Positions 45,792 through 54,407 of a DNA stretch of 64,000 bases are shown here, in pieces. How positions within the stretch are numbered: the stretch's first letter is position 1; each line of letters begins with the position of its first letter. Source of the DNA: Bog-473 sp963726005 (GTDB taxonomy: Bacteria > Actinomycetota > Acidimicrobiia > Acidimicrobiales > RAAP-2); the NCBI GenBank assembly GCA_963726005.1, contig CAVSAT010000004.1, positions 248,001 through 312,000 of the forward strand, in the 5' to 3' direction. Under the pieces are notes generated by a model that had not been told where the DNA came from, made no database searches, and worked only from the letters and a program-made list of their open reading frames with translations. A program made the translations under genes and the position numbers.

Positions 45792-47038
45792 AGTGCCGTA
45801 CGTTCGTCGAGCGTAGCGGCGCTCCGGGGAAAGGGTCGCACCATCGCCTCCACGGTAAATGATGCGATGAGGTTGCCCGGTTCGTCGTGCACCCGGCACT
45901 CCGAGTGCGTCATCCCGTCGCCGGCGAAGGTCGAGAGGTGGTGGTACAGCATCCAGCGGTCGGCGCGCACATCGCGGTGAAACGAAATGGTTATCGCGTT
46001 GATGGCGGTGGAGAGGCTCCGATGGGCCTGGTCCTGTCCCACCCCTTCGTGAGGCCGAAGGGCGGCCGCGATCGACATGTGACCGGTGAATTGCGCCAGA
46101 AGTCCGGCATGGAGCGCGGGATCCTCCGGGACGTCGCGGAATCGGACCCACGCGTCGAGGGTCGGCGGTCCGACCGGTGCCTCAGGGTCGTTGCCGTAGG
46201 CACCGTCGACGACCCTGATGTCACGACCGGTGACGCCCATGTCGTAGGGCTGGCATTGGTACGGACCGGCCACCGGTGGTGGGTCCACGGCGTGGCGGAT
46301 GACGTCGGGACTCGTGAGATTGAGGAGCAGCGTGCCGAGCGCGCAGCGCCGAGTGTCGTGGAGAACGTCGACCGACAAGCCCGAGAAGACCTTCCCCGCA
46401 CTCACCTCCTCGAGCTCGAACGACAGCGGGCGCCGCGCGTCGGCCGGTCGAAGGAAGATCATGGTGGCCGATACGACCCGGCGCCCCGCCGCATGGCGAC
46501 CGGCTGCAACGATGGCCTGCGCGAGCATCTGGCTGCCCTCGACCACGGGTCGTCGCCCGTCACTGCGGGCAACGCTCGTGAAGGACAGGCCTCCGTCGGG
46601 ACGAACATCGAGCAGATTGATGAGATCAGCAGCGTCACCCCACGTCGGGAACTGTTTGACCGTGACGTCGCGCGCGTCGTCCCCCTTCCGGCCGTCGACG
46701 ATGTCAACACGTACCTTTTCTTGGTCAAAGGCACCAAATCCTGCCAGCCGACGAAGCGAATCGGTTGGCCCGCTGAGCCGGCACAGGACGTCCTGACCGT
46801 CCACTTCTTCGACGGCGCCGGCGGCCGCGGCCATGCTCAGGAGTTCGATGTCGCCCTTCACGGGGGACGACATCCGGCGCACCTCGTGACCGAACAGTTC
46901 GAGGCGGATGTCACCCGGCGGGAAGTAGAGCGTCGCGGGTTTCCCCTCCTCGTCGAGGCAAAGGCACGAGCCTGACTCGGCCACCATGGTCTGTCCCCAC
47001 CAGGCGCGCGCTCGATACGGGTACTCGTAGACGTTCAC
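45788..47038 (-). CDS. DUF427-like domain fused to a TesB-type acyl-CoA thioesterase
   Basis: A 416-residue protein. Residues 1-95 resemble a DUF427 domain (ARAWWGQTMVAESGSCLCLD, ATLYFPPGDIRLELFG). Residues about 130-405 are a double-hotdog thioesterase (SFTSVARSDGRRPVVEGSQM, LDAWVRFRDVPEDPALHAGL, MLYHHLSTFAGDGMTHSECR). It is longer than the plain 276-residue thioesterase at 22590-23420 by exactly this extra N-terminal part. It starts at ATG 47038 and is coupled to a tandem DUF427 gene. The combination suggests that DUF427 binds or senses acyl groups, but this is inference. Confidence 0.85.
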   Translation of the reverse strand: MNVYEYPYRARAWWGQTMVAESGSCLCLDEEGKPATLYFPPGDIRLELFGHEVRRMSSPVKGDIELLSMAAAAGAVEEVDGQDVLCRLSGPTDSLRRLAGFGAFDQEKVRVDIVDGRKGDDARDVTVKQFPTWGDAADLINLLDVRPDGGLSFTSVARSDGRRPVVEGSQMLAQAIVAAGRHAAGRRVVSATMIFLRPADARRPLSFELEEVSAGKVFSGLSVDVLHDTRRCALGTLLLNLTSPDVIRHAVDPPPVAGPYQCQPYDMGVTGRDIRVVDGAYGNDPEAPVGPPTLDAWVRFRDVPEDPALHAGLLAQFTGHMSIAAALRPHEGVGQDQAHRSLSTAINAITISFHRDVRADRWMLYHHLSTFAGDGMTHSECRVHDEPGNLIASFTVEAMVRPFPRSAATLDERTAL

Positions 47039-47104
47039 GCGTGCACCGCGTCGTGGTGGTTCGCGCGGGCCGTCCGCGTGAGGATGCGACGGCGAATGGG
47101 CTCG

Positions 47105-47884
47105 TCAGTGCGTGGCAACGGGACGCGGCGCAACCGTGACCGAGGGCATGGAGACCGCTCCGCCCTGGCGGAGGAGCGAGTCGACGATCGTCACGAGATC
47201 CTCGACATCGACGAACGCGCCGCTCATGTGCGCCATCCACTGCGGTCCGAACTCGGAGGCACGCTCGGGGTCCCAGCTATCGGAGAATCCGGTCATCGAC
47301 TCACCCTCGCCACCGACACACTCCCCGACGACGAGCCGGGTGAAGCCAATCGTCGGATGCTCGACTCGCCAGGCCTCGACAAGCTTGTCCAAGGCCGCCT
47401 TGCTGACCGCATACGCGCCCAGTCCGGGCCACGGTGGCGTCTGTGAGGCGCTCACCGACGAGAGGTAGATGGCCATTCCCGACGACTCGGTGAGGTGGGG
47501 AACAGCCGCCGCCGTCACCAGGGCCGCCCCGATCACGTTGGTGTCGAACACGCGCCGCCAGGTCTCGGCGTCGGTGTCGATCAGGCCGGCCAAGGGGCCG
47601 ATCGCCGGCGTGTAGACGAGGGCATCGAGTCCACCCAGTTTCTCGGCCGCCTCGGCGATCGCGGACCGACACGAGTCCACGCTCGTCACGTCGCAGCGAA
47701 TCGCCAAGGTGCCGCCGCCGGCTTCCGTGGCGGCAGACGCCAGTCGCTCTTGGCGCCGCGCCAGAAGCGCGGTTCGCGCACCGCGCCGCGCGAGGCCAAT
47801 CCCGATACAACGCCCGAGTCCGCTCGAGGCGCCAACGACAACGGTCCGCAAGTGAGTCCTCCCCAACGTCGTGCTCGCATCCAC
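47105..47884 (-). CDS. Short-chain dehydrogenase/reductase
   Basis: A 259-residue SDR with VVVGASSGLGRCIGIGLARRG and the YAVSK catalytic motif. The NNAG position reads VYTPAIG, so the usual structural motif is altered, as in some atypical SDRs. The C-terminal part is not the FabG-like VTGQ type. It starts at ATG 47884 and precedes the DUF427-thioesterase gene (66-bp gap) on the same strand. The MarR gene diverges from it across 127 bp. Confidence 0.88.
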   Translation of the reverse strand: MDASTTLGRTHLRTVVVGASSGLGRCIGIGLARRGARTALLARRQERLASAATEAGGGTLAIRCDVTSVDSCRSAIAEAAEKLGGLDALVYTPAIGPLAGLIDTDAETWRRVFDTNVIGAALVTAAAVPHLTESSGMAIYLSSVSASQTPPWPGLGAYAVSKAALDKLVEAWRVEHPTIGFTRLVVGECVGGEGESMTGFSDSWDPERASEFGPQWMAHMSGAFVDVEDLVTIVDSLLRQGGAVSMPSVTVAPRPVATH

Positions 47885-48011
47885 GTTAGACGCGTTTCAA
47901 CGCACCTCTCCCGGAGACGCGAGGCCCGCGACGGGCCACGGAGGCCCGTCGCCGACCACCAACGTCGCGTCGGGCGTCACCTCCTGGACCCGAGGGGATT
48001 AGCGTGCCGCT

Positions 48012-48521
48012 GTGGCCGAACCACGCCGGCTGACCTTCGATCCCATCGCCGAGGCGCATCGGCAATGGGAGACCCATGGGTGGTCGAAGCAAGCCGACGC
48101 GATGGCCGTGGTGACGTCGATCATGCGGCTCCAACAGGTCTTTCTGGCCCGGGCCGATGCCGTCTTGCGACCGCTCGGCCTGACGTTCGCGCGCTACGAG
48201 GTCTTGATGTTGCTGTCCTTCTCCAGACGGGGTGGTCTCCCGCTGGGCAAGATCGGTGAACGCCTGCAGGTCAACCCGGCCAGTGTGACAAACGCCGTCG
48301 ACCGGCTCGAGGCCGACGGCCTGGTCACCCGGCAGCCGGATCCCGATGACGGGCGGGTCACGCTCGCCCGCTTGACCCCGTCGGGACGCCGCACCGCGCT
48401 GGACGCAACGGATGCGGTCAACGGGCAGCTCTTCGTAGACGTCGGCGTGGCGGAGCCGAAGCTGCGCCGCCTGTTCGCCCTCCTCGCCGAGCTCCGGCAG
48501 GCTGCCGGGGACTTTTCGTAG
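48012..48521 (+). CDS. MarR-family transcriptional regulator
   Basis: A 169-residue winged-helix regulator. It has MRLQQVFLARADAVLRPLGL, TFARYEVLMLLSFSRRGGLP, the recognition helix region LQVNPASVTNAVDRLEADGL, and the wing TRQPDPDDGRVTLARLTPSG. The start is GTG 48012. It lies 32 bp before the acyl-CoA mutase gene on the same strand. The perfect palindrome at 48533-48552 in this gap is a likely binding site, so it should control the mutase genes and perhaps itself. Confidence 0.92.
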   Translation: MAEPRRLTFDPIAEAHRQWETHGWSKQADAMAVVTSIMRLQQVFLARADAVLRPLGLTFARYEVLMLLSFSRRGGLPLGKIGERLQVNPASVTNAVDRLEADGLVTRQPDPDDGRVTLARLTPSGRRTALDATDAVNGQLFVDVGVAEPKLRRLFALLAELRQAAGDFS

Positions 48522-48532
48522 CCGTTTGCGGG

Positions 48533-48552
48533 TTACTTTGACATCAAAGTAA
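48533..48552. promoter_or_regulatory. Perfect palindrome before the mutase operon (MarR operator candidate)
   Basis: TTACTTTGACATCAAAGTAA has nine-base perfect arms around a CA centre. It ends one base before the ATG (48554) of the mutase gene, which implies a leaderless or very short transcript and direct repression. The MarR gene just upstream is the obvious candidate regulator. The inner TTGACATCAA resembles half of the type 1 element. Confidence 0.7.
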
Positions 48553-48553
48553 T

Positions 48554-50189
48554 ATGACCGCGGTGCCCGACCGGGAGAGGTGGCAGGAGGCCTTCGACCA
48601 CTCGCCGATGCGGGCGTCCCGTTTCGAGACCATGTCAGGGCTGCCCCTCGACCCGGTCTACGGACCCGAGGGGGCCGAGTTGCCCGGCGTGTATCCCTAC
48701 ACCCGCGGGCCCCATGCGTCGATGTACCGCTCGAGGCTCTGGACGATGCGTCAGTTCGCCGGTTTCGGCTCGGCGGAGGACACGAACGGGCGCTTCAAGG
48801 AACTGCTCCGGGCCGGTGGCGACGGGCTCTCCACCGCCTTCGACATGCCGACGCTTCTCGGACGTGATTCCGATGATCCCCTTGCCAAGGGAGAAGTTGG
48901 CCGGGCGGGTGTCGCGGTCGACACCTTGGCCGACATGGCGACGCTCTTCTCCGGCATCGACCTGGGCCAGGTCTCGACGTCCATGACCATCAACTCGCCC
49001 GCCGCGCCGATCTTGGCCATGTACGTGGGTGTCGCCGACACGACCGGCGTCGAACGGTCCCTCCTGTCGGGCACCATTCAGAACGACATCTTGAAGGAGT
49101 ACCAGGCCCAGAAGGAGTACGTCTTCCCGCCGCGGCCCTCGGTGCGGCTGGTCACGGACGTCATGCGCTTCTGCCAAGCAGAGTTGCCGCGCTGGCACCC
49201 CGTGTCGGTCTCCGGCTACCACATCCGTGAAGCAGGATCCACCGCGGCCCAGGAGCTCGCCTTCACATTGGCGAACGGGTTCGCCTACGTCGAGGCGGCG
49301 ATGGGCACAGGCCTCGGCGTCGACGACTTCGCACCGCGGCTCAGCTTCTTCTTCAACGCGCACAGCGACTTCTTCGAGGAGATCGCCAAGTACCGGGCGG
49401 CCCGGCGCATCTGGGCACACTGGATGCGTGAGCGCTACGGCGCGCAGGAGCCCCGTTCGACGCAGTTGCGCTTCCACACCCAGACGGCCGGCGTCTCCCT
49501 TACCGCCCAGCAACCCGAGGTCAACTTGGTCCGCGTCGCCATCGAAGCGCTCGCCGGGGTGCTCGGGGGCACCCAGAGCCTGCACACCGACGCCTTCGAC
49601 GAGGCACTCGCCCTGCCGACCGAGCACGCGGCACGCCTGGCCCTGCGCACCCAGCAGGTCATCGCAGAGGAGTCCGGCGTGGTCCACGTGGCGGACCCCC
49701 TCGGGGGTTCGTGGTTCGTCGAAGAGCTGACGGACGAATTGGAGCGCCAGGCCGAGCAGGTCTTCGCCCACCTCGAAGACGCCGGTTCGGGCTCCATCCT
49801 CGAAGGGGTGCTGGCGTGCATCGACGACGGATGGTTCGTCAGCGAGATCGCGGACGCCGCCTACGCCTTTCAGTCCAAGATCGCGGGGCGAGTGGATCCA
49901 GGTGGGGGTGAACGGCTACGTCGAGGACGACGGGGTGGCGCCGTCCACGCTCGCCATCGACCCGGCCGTCGAGACGGCCCAGCTCGACCGGCTGGCCGGC
50001 GTGAAGCAGTCCCGGGACGACGATGCGGTCCGGCGCTCCGTGCGCCGCATCGCCACGGACGCCGCCGACCCCGGCCGCAACCTCATGCCGGCCCTGATCG
50101 AGGCGGCGCAGAACCAGGTCACCGTGGGCGAGGCCATGCGGGCGATGGAGACGGTCTTCGGGCTCTACTACGAGCGCCACGTCGTCTGA
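48554..50189 (+). CDS. Acyl-CoA mutase large subunit, isobutyryl-CoA-mutase-like (frameshift at a GGGG run)
   Basis: About 544 residues of the large subunit of a coenzyme-B12-dependent acyl-CoA mutase. The barrel motifs GVYPYTRGPHASMYRSRLW, AFDMPTLLGRDSD and SGYHIREAGSTAAQELAF are clear. Phe68 and Gln186 occupy the places of Tyr89 and Arg207 of methylmalonyl-CoA mutase, the combination described for isobutyryl-CoA mutase. Position 95 is Ala, not the Asp of 2-hydroxyisobutyryl-CoA mutase. The end (GEWIQVGVNGYVEDD onward) is in another frame; one extra G in the run 49885-49888 explains this. The B12-binding subunit gene follows directly. Confidence 0.9.
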
Positions 50190-50191
50190 GC

Positions 50192-50614
50192 ATGGCGCCG
50201 CCCGGAGCCGACGAGCGCCCCTTGCGGGTGCTCATGGCCAAGGTGGGCCTGGACGGGCACGACCGGGGGCTCAGGGTGGTGGCGCGCATCCTGCGCGACG
50301 CGGGGTGCGAGGTGGTCTACGCCGGGCTGCGCCAGTCGCCCGAGACGATCGCGGCGATGACGGCGGAGGAGGACGTCGACGTTGTGGGTGTGTCCATGCA
50401 CAACGGGGCGCACCTCACGCTCGCCCCCGCCGTGGTCGCCGCATTGCGGGAGGCCGGCCTCGAGACGCCCGTCGTCATCGGCGGCATCGTCCCTCCGGCC
50501 GACGTACGGATGCTGCTCACCGAGGGCGTCGCCGCCGTGCTCGGCCCTGGAGCATCCAACGACGAGGTCGTGGACACGGTGCGCCGCGCGGCAGGGAGGG
50601 CGGGACCGACGTGA
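50192..50614 (+). CDS. Acyl-CoA mutase small subunit (B12-binding)
   Basis: A 140-residue cobalamin-binding protein. GLDGHDRGLRV carries the DxHxxG motif whose histidine ligates cobalt. VGVSMHNGAHLTL and VVIGGIVPP complete the Rossmann-like site. It starts two bases after the large-subunit stop. Together with the large subunit it should form an isobutyryl-CoA-mutase-like enzyme interconverting isobutyryl- and butyryl-CoA, or rearranging a related branched acyl-CoA. No G-protein chaperone (MeaB-like) gene is nearby. Confidence 0.92.
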   Translation: MAPPGADERPLRVLMAKVGLDGHDRGLRVVARILRDAGCEVVYAGLRQSPETIAAMTAEEDVDVVGVSMHNGAHLTLAPAVVAALREAGLETPVVIGGIVPPADVRMLLTEGVAAVLGPGASNDEVVDTVRRAAGRAGPT

Positions 50615-50651
50615 CGCGCACCACGATCGGCGGAGGAGCGCGTCGCCACGG

Positions 50652-51119
50652 TCATCGGCTGGGCAACGGTTCGGTGCCGGCAGCCCAGTACTGCTCCAGC
50701 CCCGGCTGAATCTGCCGGCTCACCAGCTCGATGCGGGGTCCGCTCGGACTCTTGTGGTAGGCCCAGACCGGCGTGCCGTCCGGGCGGACGCCGGTGGCTT
50801 CCGCCACATGGCCCCGCTCGACCAGCTGGGCGGCGTCGGCCGCCACGTCGTCGGACCAGTAGCCGAGGTGGTGGATCGGTGACCCCGACGCCGGGATCCA
50901 GAGCGTTCCGGGCCTACTTTGGATCACCTCGACTCTGGGCGTCGTCACCGAGTAGGTGAAGCGCAGGTCCAGCTCTGTCTCTCCGGTGGCGAGCAGGACC
51001 GGGGTGCGAACCGCCATCTGGGGGCACCACCGGTAGCCGAACAACTCGGTGAGCTCCGCCAGCGCGGCGTCGAGGTCGTCGACCACGATGCCCACGTGGA
51101 ACTGGTCCGTGGCCTTCAC
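50652..51119 (-). CDS. VOC (glyoxalase-like) family protein
   Basis: A 155-residue vicinal-oxygen-chelate protein. The metal-site pattern includes FHVGIVVDDLDAALAELTELF at the start, PIHHLGYWSDDVAADAAQL in the second half and a late glutamate in PRIELVSRQ. The family includes glyoxalases, dioxygenases and methylmalonyl-CoA epimerases. An epimerase role would be attractive next to an acyl-CoA mutase, but it lies on the opposite strand in an operon with a dehydrogenase and is not clearly epimerase-like. GTG 51119 overlaps the dehydrogenase stop. Confidence 0.88.
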   Translation of the reverse strand: MKATDQFHVGIVVDDLDAALAELTELFGYRWCPQMAVRTPVLLATGETELDLRFTYSVTTPRVEVIQSRPGTLWIPASGSPIHHLGYWSDDVAADAAQLVERGHVAEATGVRPDGTPVWAYHKSPSGPRIELVSRQIQPGLEQYWAAGTEPLPSR

Positions 51120-52054
51120 GACGGCTCAATGACGACACGAATGGCGCGGCCGGTCTTGTCCGACGCCACGCGGAACGCCTCCACGGCATCTTCGATCGGG
51201 AACCGGTGCGTGATGATCGTGCGGGCGATGTCGGGATCCTCTGCGAGCATGACCGCCGCCTCGTCCATTTCCCGGACGTCGTCGTGCGCGCAATACCCGA
51301 GGGAGGGAATGATCCTGGCCTCGCGGTGGAACAGCGGCATCCAATCGAGCTGCACCGGGCCGAAGTGCACGCCCAGCACGACGATGGTGCCACCGGGTGC
51401 CACGATCTCAGCGCACCGGGCCAGGCTCTCCGCCGTTCCGGCCGCTTCGACGACGACGTCATAGAGACCCTCGGCGCCGATGTCGGCGCCGAGCCGCTCC
51501 CCGGCCTCCTTCTGGTGCGGGTGCCGTGCTTCGAGCGCCACGCTGTCGCAGCCGAACCGGCGTGCCCCTGCCACCGCGAGCAGACCCAGGGCGCCGGCTC
51601 CGACGACGGCGACCCGGTCGTCCGGGCCCGTGTGCGCCAGGCCAAGGGCGTGCCAGGACACGGACGCCGGCTCGACGATGGAGGCATCGGCCAGGTCCAG
51701 CCCCGCCGGGAGGGGCACCTGCCTCGCCGCCGGCACCCTGAACGCCTCCGCGATACCGCCGTCCGCACTGATGCCGAGTGCACGCTGTCCGTGCGTCGGG
51801 CACAGGTTGTAGGCGCCGCGGACACATTGGTCGCACTCCATGCAGCCGTAGATCGCCTCCACGACCACGGGCGTTCCGTCCGCCCGGATGCCCGCTAGCT
51901 CGTGTCCGAGTATCGACCTGCTGCCGAAGCGGATGTAGCTCAGGTCCGAGCCACAGATGCTCGTCGCCTTCATGGAGAGGAGCTCGCCCGTCCCGGGCGC
52001 CTCGTCCAGATCGACGACGGCCACTCCACCTTCCACGCTCCGCACAGCCTTCAC
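51116..52054 (-). CDS. Zinc-dependent alcohol dehydrogenase (MDR superfamily)
   Basis: A 312-residue zinc alcohol dehydrogenase. Catalytic zinc ligands are in SICGSDLSYIRFGS and ILGHELAG. The structural zinc cysteines are in YGCMECDQCVRGAYNLC. The nucleotide-binding motif is VVGAGALGLLAVAGARRFG. It probably oxidises a secondary alcohol with NAD. GTG 52054 overlaps the stop of the AhpD-like gene, and its own stop overlaps the VOC gene start, so the three genes are tightly coupled. Confidence 0.92.
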   Translation of the reverse strand: MKAVRSVEGGVAVVDLDEAPGTGELLSMKATSICGSDLSYIRFGSRSILGHELAGIRADGTPVVVEAIYGCMECDQCVRGAYNLCPTHGQRALGISADGGIAEAFRVPAARQVPLPAGLDLADASIVEPASVSWHALGLAHTGPDDRVAVVGAGALGLLAVAGARRFGCDSVALEARHPHQKEAGERLGADIGAEGLYDVVVEAAGTAESLARCAEIVAPGGTIVVLGVHFGPVQLDWMPLFHREARIIPSLGYCAHDDVREMDEAAVMLAEDPDIARTIITHRFPIEDAVEAFRVASDKTGRAIRVVIEPS

Positions 52055-52671
52055 GTCAGATCTCCCTCGTGCCGCAGCTCGCCGGGGTCCGGGCCCGTCG
52101 GCAGTTCGGGCTGCAGGCCGATGCTGTTCAGCACGTAGGCCAGACAGACATAGCTCCCGATCACGAACAGCAGCTCGAGTACCTCGGCACTGTCGAAGGA
52201 AGCGACCAGAGCCCGCCACGTGTCCTCGCCGACCGCGAAGCCGTCGATCACCTCGTCCACAGCGCTCAGCAGGGTGCGCTCGAGGGGCGTCCACAGCTCG
52301 GCGGCCGGTCCGTGGCCGATGGCGTCGATCTGTGCGTGCGTGAGGCCCGACTCGCGCCCGCTTCGGACATGTTGGGTCCACTCGTAGCCCGAGTGCGTCC
52401 GCCACGCGACCCGGAGCACGAGGAGCTCGCGGTGCTCAGGCCTCAGTTTCGCGTCAGCGCCGGCGAGCATGTCGGTGAAGGGGAGCCAGGCGTCGCTCAG
52501 GGGAAGGTGGTGGGCGAACAGCTCGAGCACGATGGGCATCGGTGGCGCGTCCGGTGCACCGGACAGGTAGCGCTCGGGTCGCCGCAGATGGGGCAACAGC
52601 ACTGATCGTGCGTGGTCGTCCCAATCGGCGAACGGGATCGGCGCGAGCCGCGGCTCGGATGGAGGAGTCAT
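52051..52671 (-). CDS. Carboxymuconolactone decarboxylase/AhpD-like protein
   Basis: A 206-residue helical protein of the AhpD-like superfamily. The core LRPEHRELLVLRVAWRTHSG, then YEWTQHVRSGRESGLTHAQI and WTPLERTLLSAVDEV, is intact. The paralogue at 10450-11006 shows the same blocks but is broken by frameshifts. The usual CxxC redox pair of AhpD is absent, so peroxidase activity is unlikely. It is first in the leftward AhpD-ADH-VOC operon and diverges from the reductase gene at 52736. Confidence 0.9.
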   Translation of the reverse strand: MTPPSEPRLAPIPFADWDDHARSVLLPHLRRPERYLSGAPDAPPMPIVLELFAHHLPLSDAWLPFTDMLAGADAKLRPEHRELLVLRVAWRTHSGYEWTQHVRSGRESGLTHAQIDAIGHGPAAELWTPLERTLLSAVDEVIDGFAVGEDTWRALVASFDSAEVLELLFVIGSYVCLAYVLNSIGLQPELPTGPDPGELRHEGDLT

Positions 52672-52735
52672 TTGAGTGCCTGCTCGCTCGCTGGGGACGC
52701 TGGCGAGGATACGCGCATGTCGGGCAGTATGCGGC

Positions 52736-53791
52736 ATGGCAGCGCAACCGCCACCCTCGGGCCGGTATCGGGTGGTCCAGTGGGCCACCGGCAACATCGG
52801 ACTGCGTTCCTTGCAGGCCGTGATCGAGCACCCAGACCTCGACTTGGTCGGGGTGTACGTGTACTCGGACGCCAAGGCCGGCCGGGATGCAGGCGATCTG
52901 TGCGGGGTGGCGCCGACGGGGGTGATCGCCACCCGCGACGTCGAGGAGATCGTGCGGTCGAAGCCGGACTGCGTCCTCTATATGGCAGATCGGGCAGACA
53001 CCGACGTCCTCTGTCGGCTGCTGGAGTCGGGGGCGAACGTCGTGACGACCCGGAGCGAGTTTCACCGACCGGCCGGCCTGGACCCGGCGGTCCGTGAGCG
53101 CATTGAGGCGGCCTGCCGGAAGGGCGACGCCTCGCTCCACAGCACGGGATCAAGCCCAGGGTTCATCACCGAGGCGATGCCTCTGGTCCTGATGTCGGTG
53201 CAGCGTCGACTGGACCGCCTCACCATCGAGGAGTTCGCGGACATGTCGTCGCGTGACTCCCCGGAGCTGATCTTCGACCTCATGGGCTTCGGCCGCGATC
53301 CATCGTCCTTCGATCCTCGTGGTGTCGAGCTCCACGGTGGCGCGGCCTTCGGGGGCTCGCTCCGTGTCGTGGCTGACGCCCTCGCGCTGCCCCTCGACGA
53401 TGTGGTCACTTCGGGGGAGGTCGCCGTCGCCCGGGAAACGGTAGACGTCGCCGCCGGCAGGGTCGGGGCGGGCGCGATCGGCGCGCAGCGGATGAACGTG
53501 ACCGGGATGCGACACGGGCGACCCCTGCTGACCTTCAGTGCCAATTGGTACTTGACGACAGACGTCGAGCCGGCGTGGGACCTCCGGGAAACCGGCTGGC
53601 ACGTTGTGGTGGAGGGTGACCTTCCCCTCGATGTCGAGATCCGGTTCCCGGTGCCCGCGGACGAGTGGGCCGCCACGTCCCCCGGGGTGACCGCCCACCG
53701 CCCGGTCAACGCCATTCCCTACGTCTGCGCGGCCGAGCCGGGCATTCGGACGATCGTCGATCTGCCCCAGATCGTCCCACGGCTGGGCTGA
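52736..53791 (+). CDS. Dihydrodipicolinate-reductase-like NAD(P)-binding protein
   Basis: A 351-residue protein with an N-terminal Rossmann domain, VVQWATGNIGLRSLQAVIEH, like that of dihydrodipicolinate reductase and 2,4-diaminopentanoate dehydrogenase. The middle holds SGANVVTTRSEFHRP and STGSSPGFITEAMPLVLMS. In lysine biosynthesis the true enzyme is about 250 residues, so this is a different, longer group common in actinobacterial catabolic regions. The substrate is unknown. It is followed by an FMN reductase-like gene. Confidence 0.9.
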   Translation: MAAQPPPSGRYRVVQWATGNIGLRSLQAVIEHPDLDLVGVYVYSDAKAGRDAGDLCGVAPTGVIATRDVEEIVRSKPDCVLYMADRADTDVLCRLLESGANVVTTRSEFHRPAGLDPAVRERIEAACRKGDASLHSTGSSPGFITEAMPLVLMSVQRRLDRLTIEEFADMSSRDSPELIFDLMGFGRDPSSFDPRGVELHGGAAFGGSLRVVADALALPLDDVVTSGEVAVARETVDVAAGRVGAGAIGAQRMNVTGMRHGRPLLTFSANWYLTTDVEPAWDLRETGWHVVVEGDLPLDVEIRFPVPADEWAATSPGVTAHRPVNAIPYVCAAEPGIRTIVDLPQIVPRLG

Positions 53792-53815
53792 CTGCGGGCG
53801 CTGGGCCTCGCGGAC

Positions 53816-54349
53816 GTGACACCGGGCAGCGACACCGTCGGGATCGTCGTCGGGAACCCGAAGCCCCGCTCCCGGACCCGCGAGGTCGCCGAGGCGGTGG
53901 CGGCCGCCGCGGCGGATGCCGTCGGCCTCGCCGACGCCGAACTTGTCGTCGTCGATCTCTCCGAGTTCGGGCCGCTGCTCTTCGACCCGACCTCGGCGCG
54001 GGTCAGGAGCGCGGCGGAGCGGATCGCCGCCTGCCGCCTCGTCGTCGTCGCCTCGCCGACGTACAAGGCGAGCTACACCGGCCTGTTGAAGTCGTTTCTG
54101 GACTGGTTCAGCACGACGGGACTTCAGGGTGCGACGGTCATCCCGCTCATGGTCGGCGCGGGTGCCCAGCATGCGCTCGCGGTCGAGGTCCACCTGCGTC
54201 CGGTCCTGGTGGAGATCGGGGCGACGCTGCCGACCCGCGGACTGTACGTCACCGAGGCCCAGCTGGTGGTGCTCCAGGACGTGATCGGGGAATGGTTGGC
54301 CGAGTCGGCGCCGGGTCTGCGGGCCTCCCTCGGGCTCGGTCCTCGGTGA
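53816..54349 (+). CDS. NADPH-dependent FMN reductase/flavodoxin-like protein
   Basis: A 177-residue flavodoxin-fold protein starting at GTG 53816. FMN-binding parts include IVVGNPKPRSRTREVAEAVA near the N-terminus and ASPTYKASYTGLLKSFLDWF mid-protein. Such proteins supply reduced flavin to two-component monooxygenases. A flavin-dependent monooxygenase begins at 63683, but no direct link is visible. It follows the DapB-like gene by 24 bp. Confidence 0.9.
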   Translation: MTPGSDTVGIVVGNPKPRSRTREVAEAVAAAAADAVGLADAELVVVDLSEFGPLLFDPTSARVRSAAERIAACRLVVVASPTYKASYTGLLKSFLDWFSTTGLQGATVIPLMVGAGAQHALAVEVHLRPVLVEIGATLPTRGLYVTEAQLVVLQDVIGEWLAESAPGLRASLGLGPR

Positions 54350-54407
54350 CCACCCCGCGTTCTCACCGCTCTCTTGTGCGGGGGCCTGGTGAAAGTAACA
54401 TTATTGA

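Noticed and set aside
49885..49888. Programmed frameshifting in the mutase gene
   Set aside because: No slippery heptamer or following structure is evident, and many other genes show similar one-base breaks, so sequencing error is simpler.
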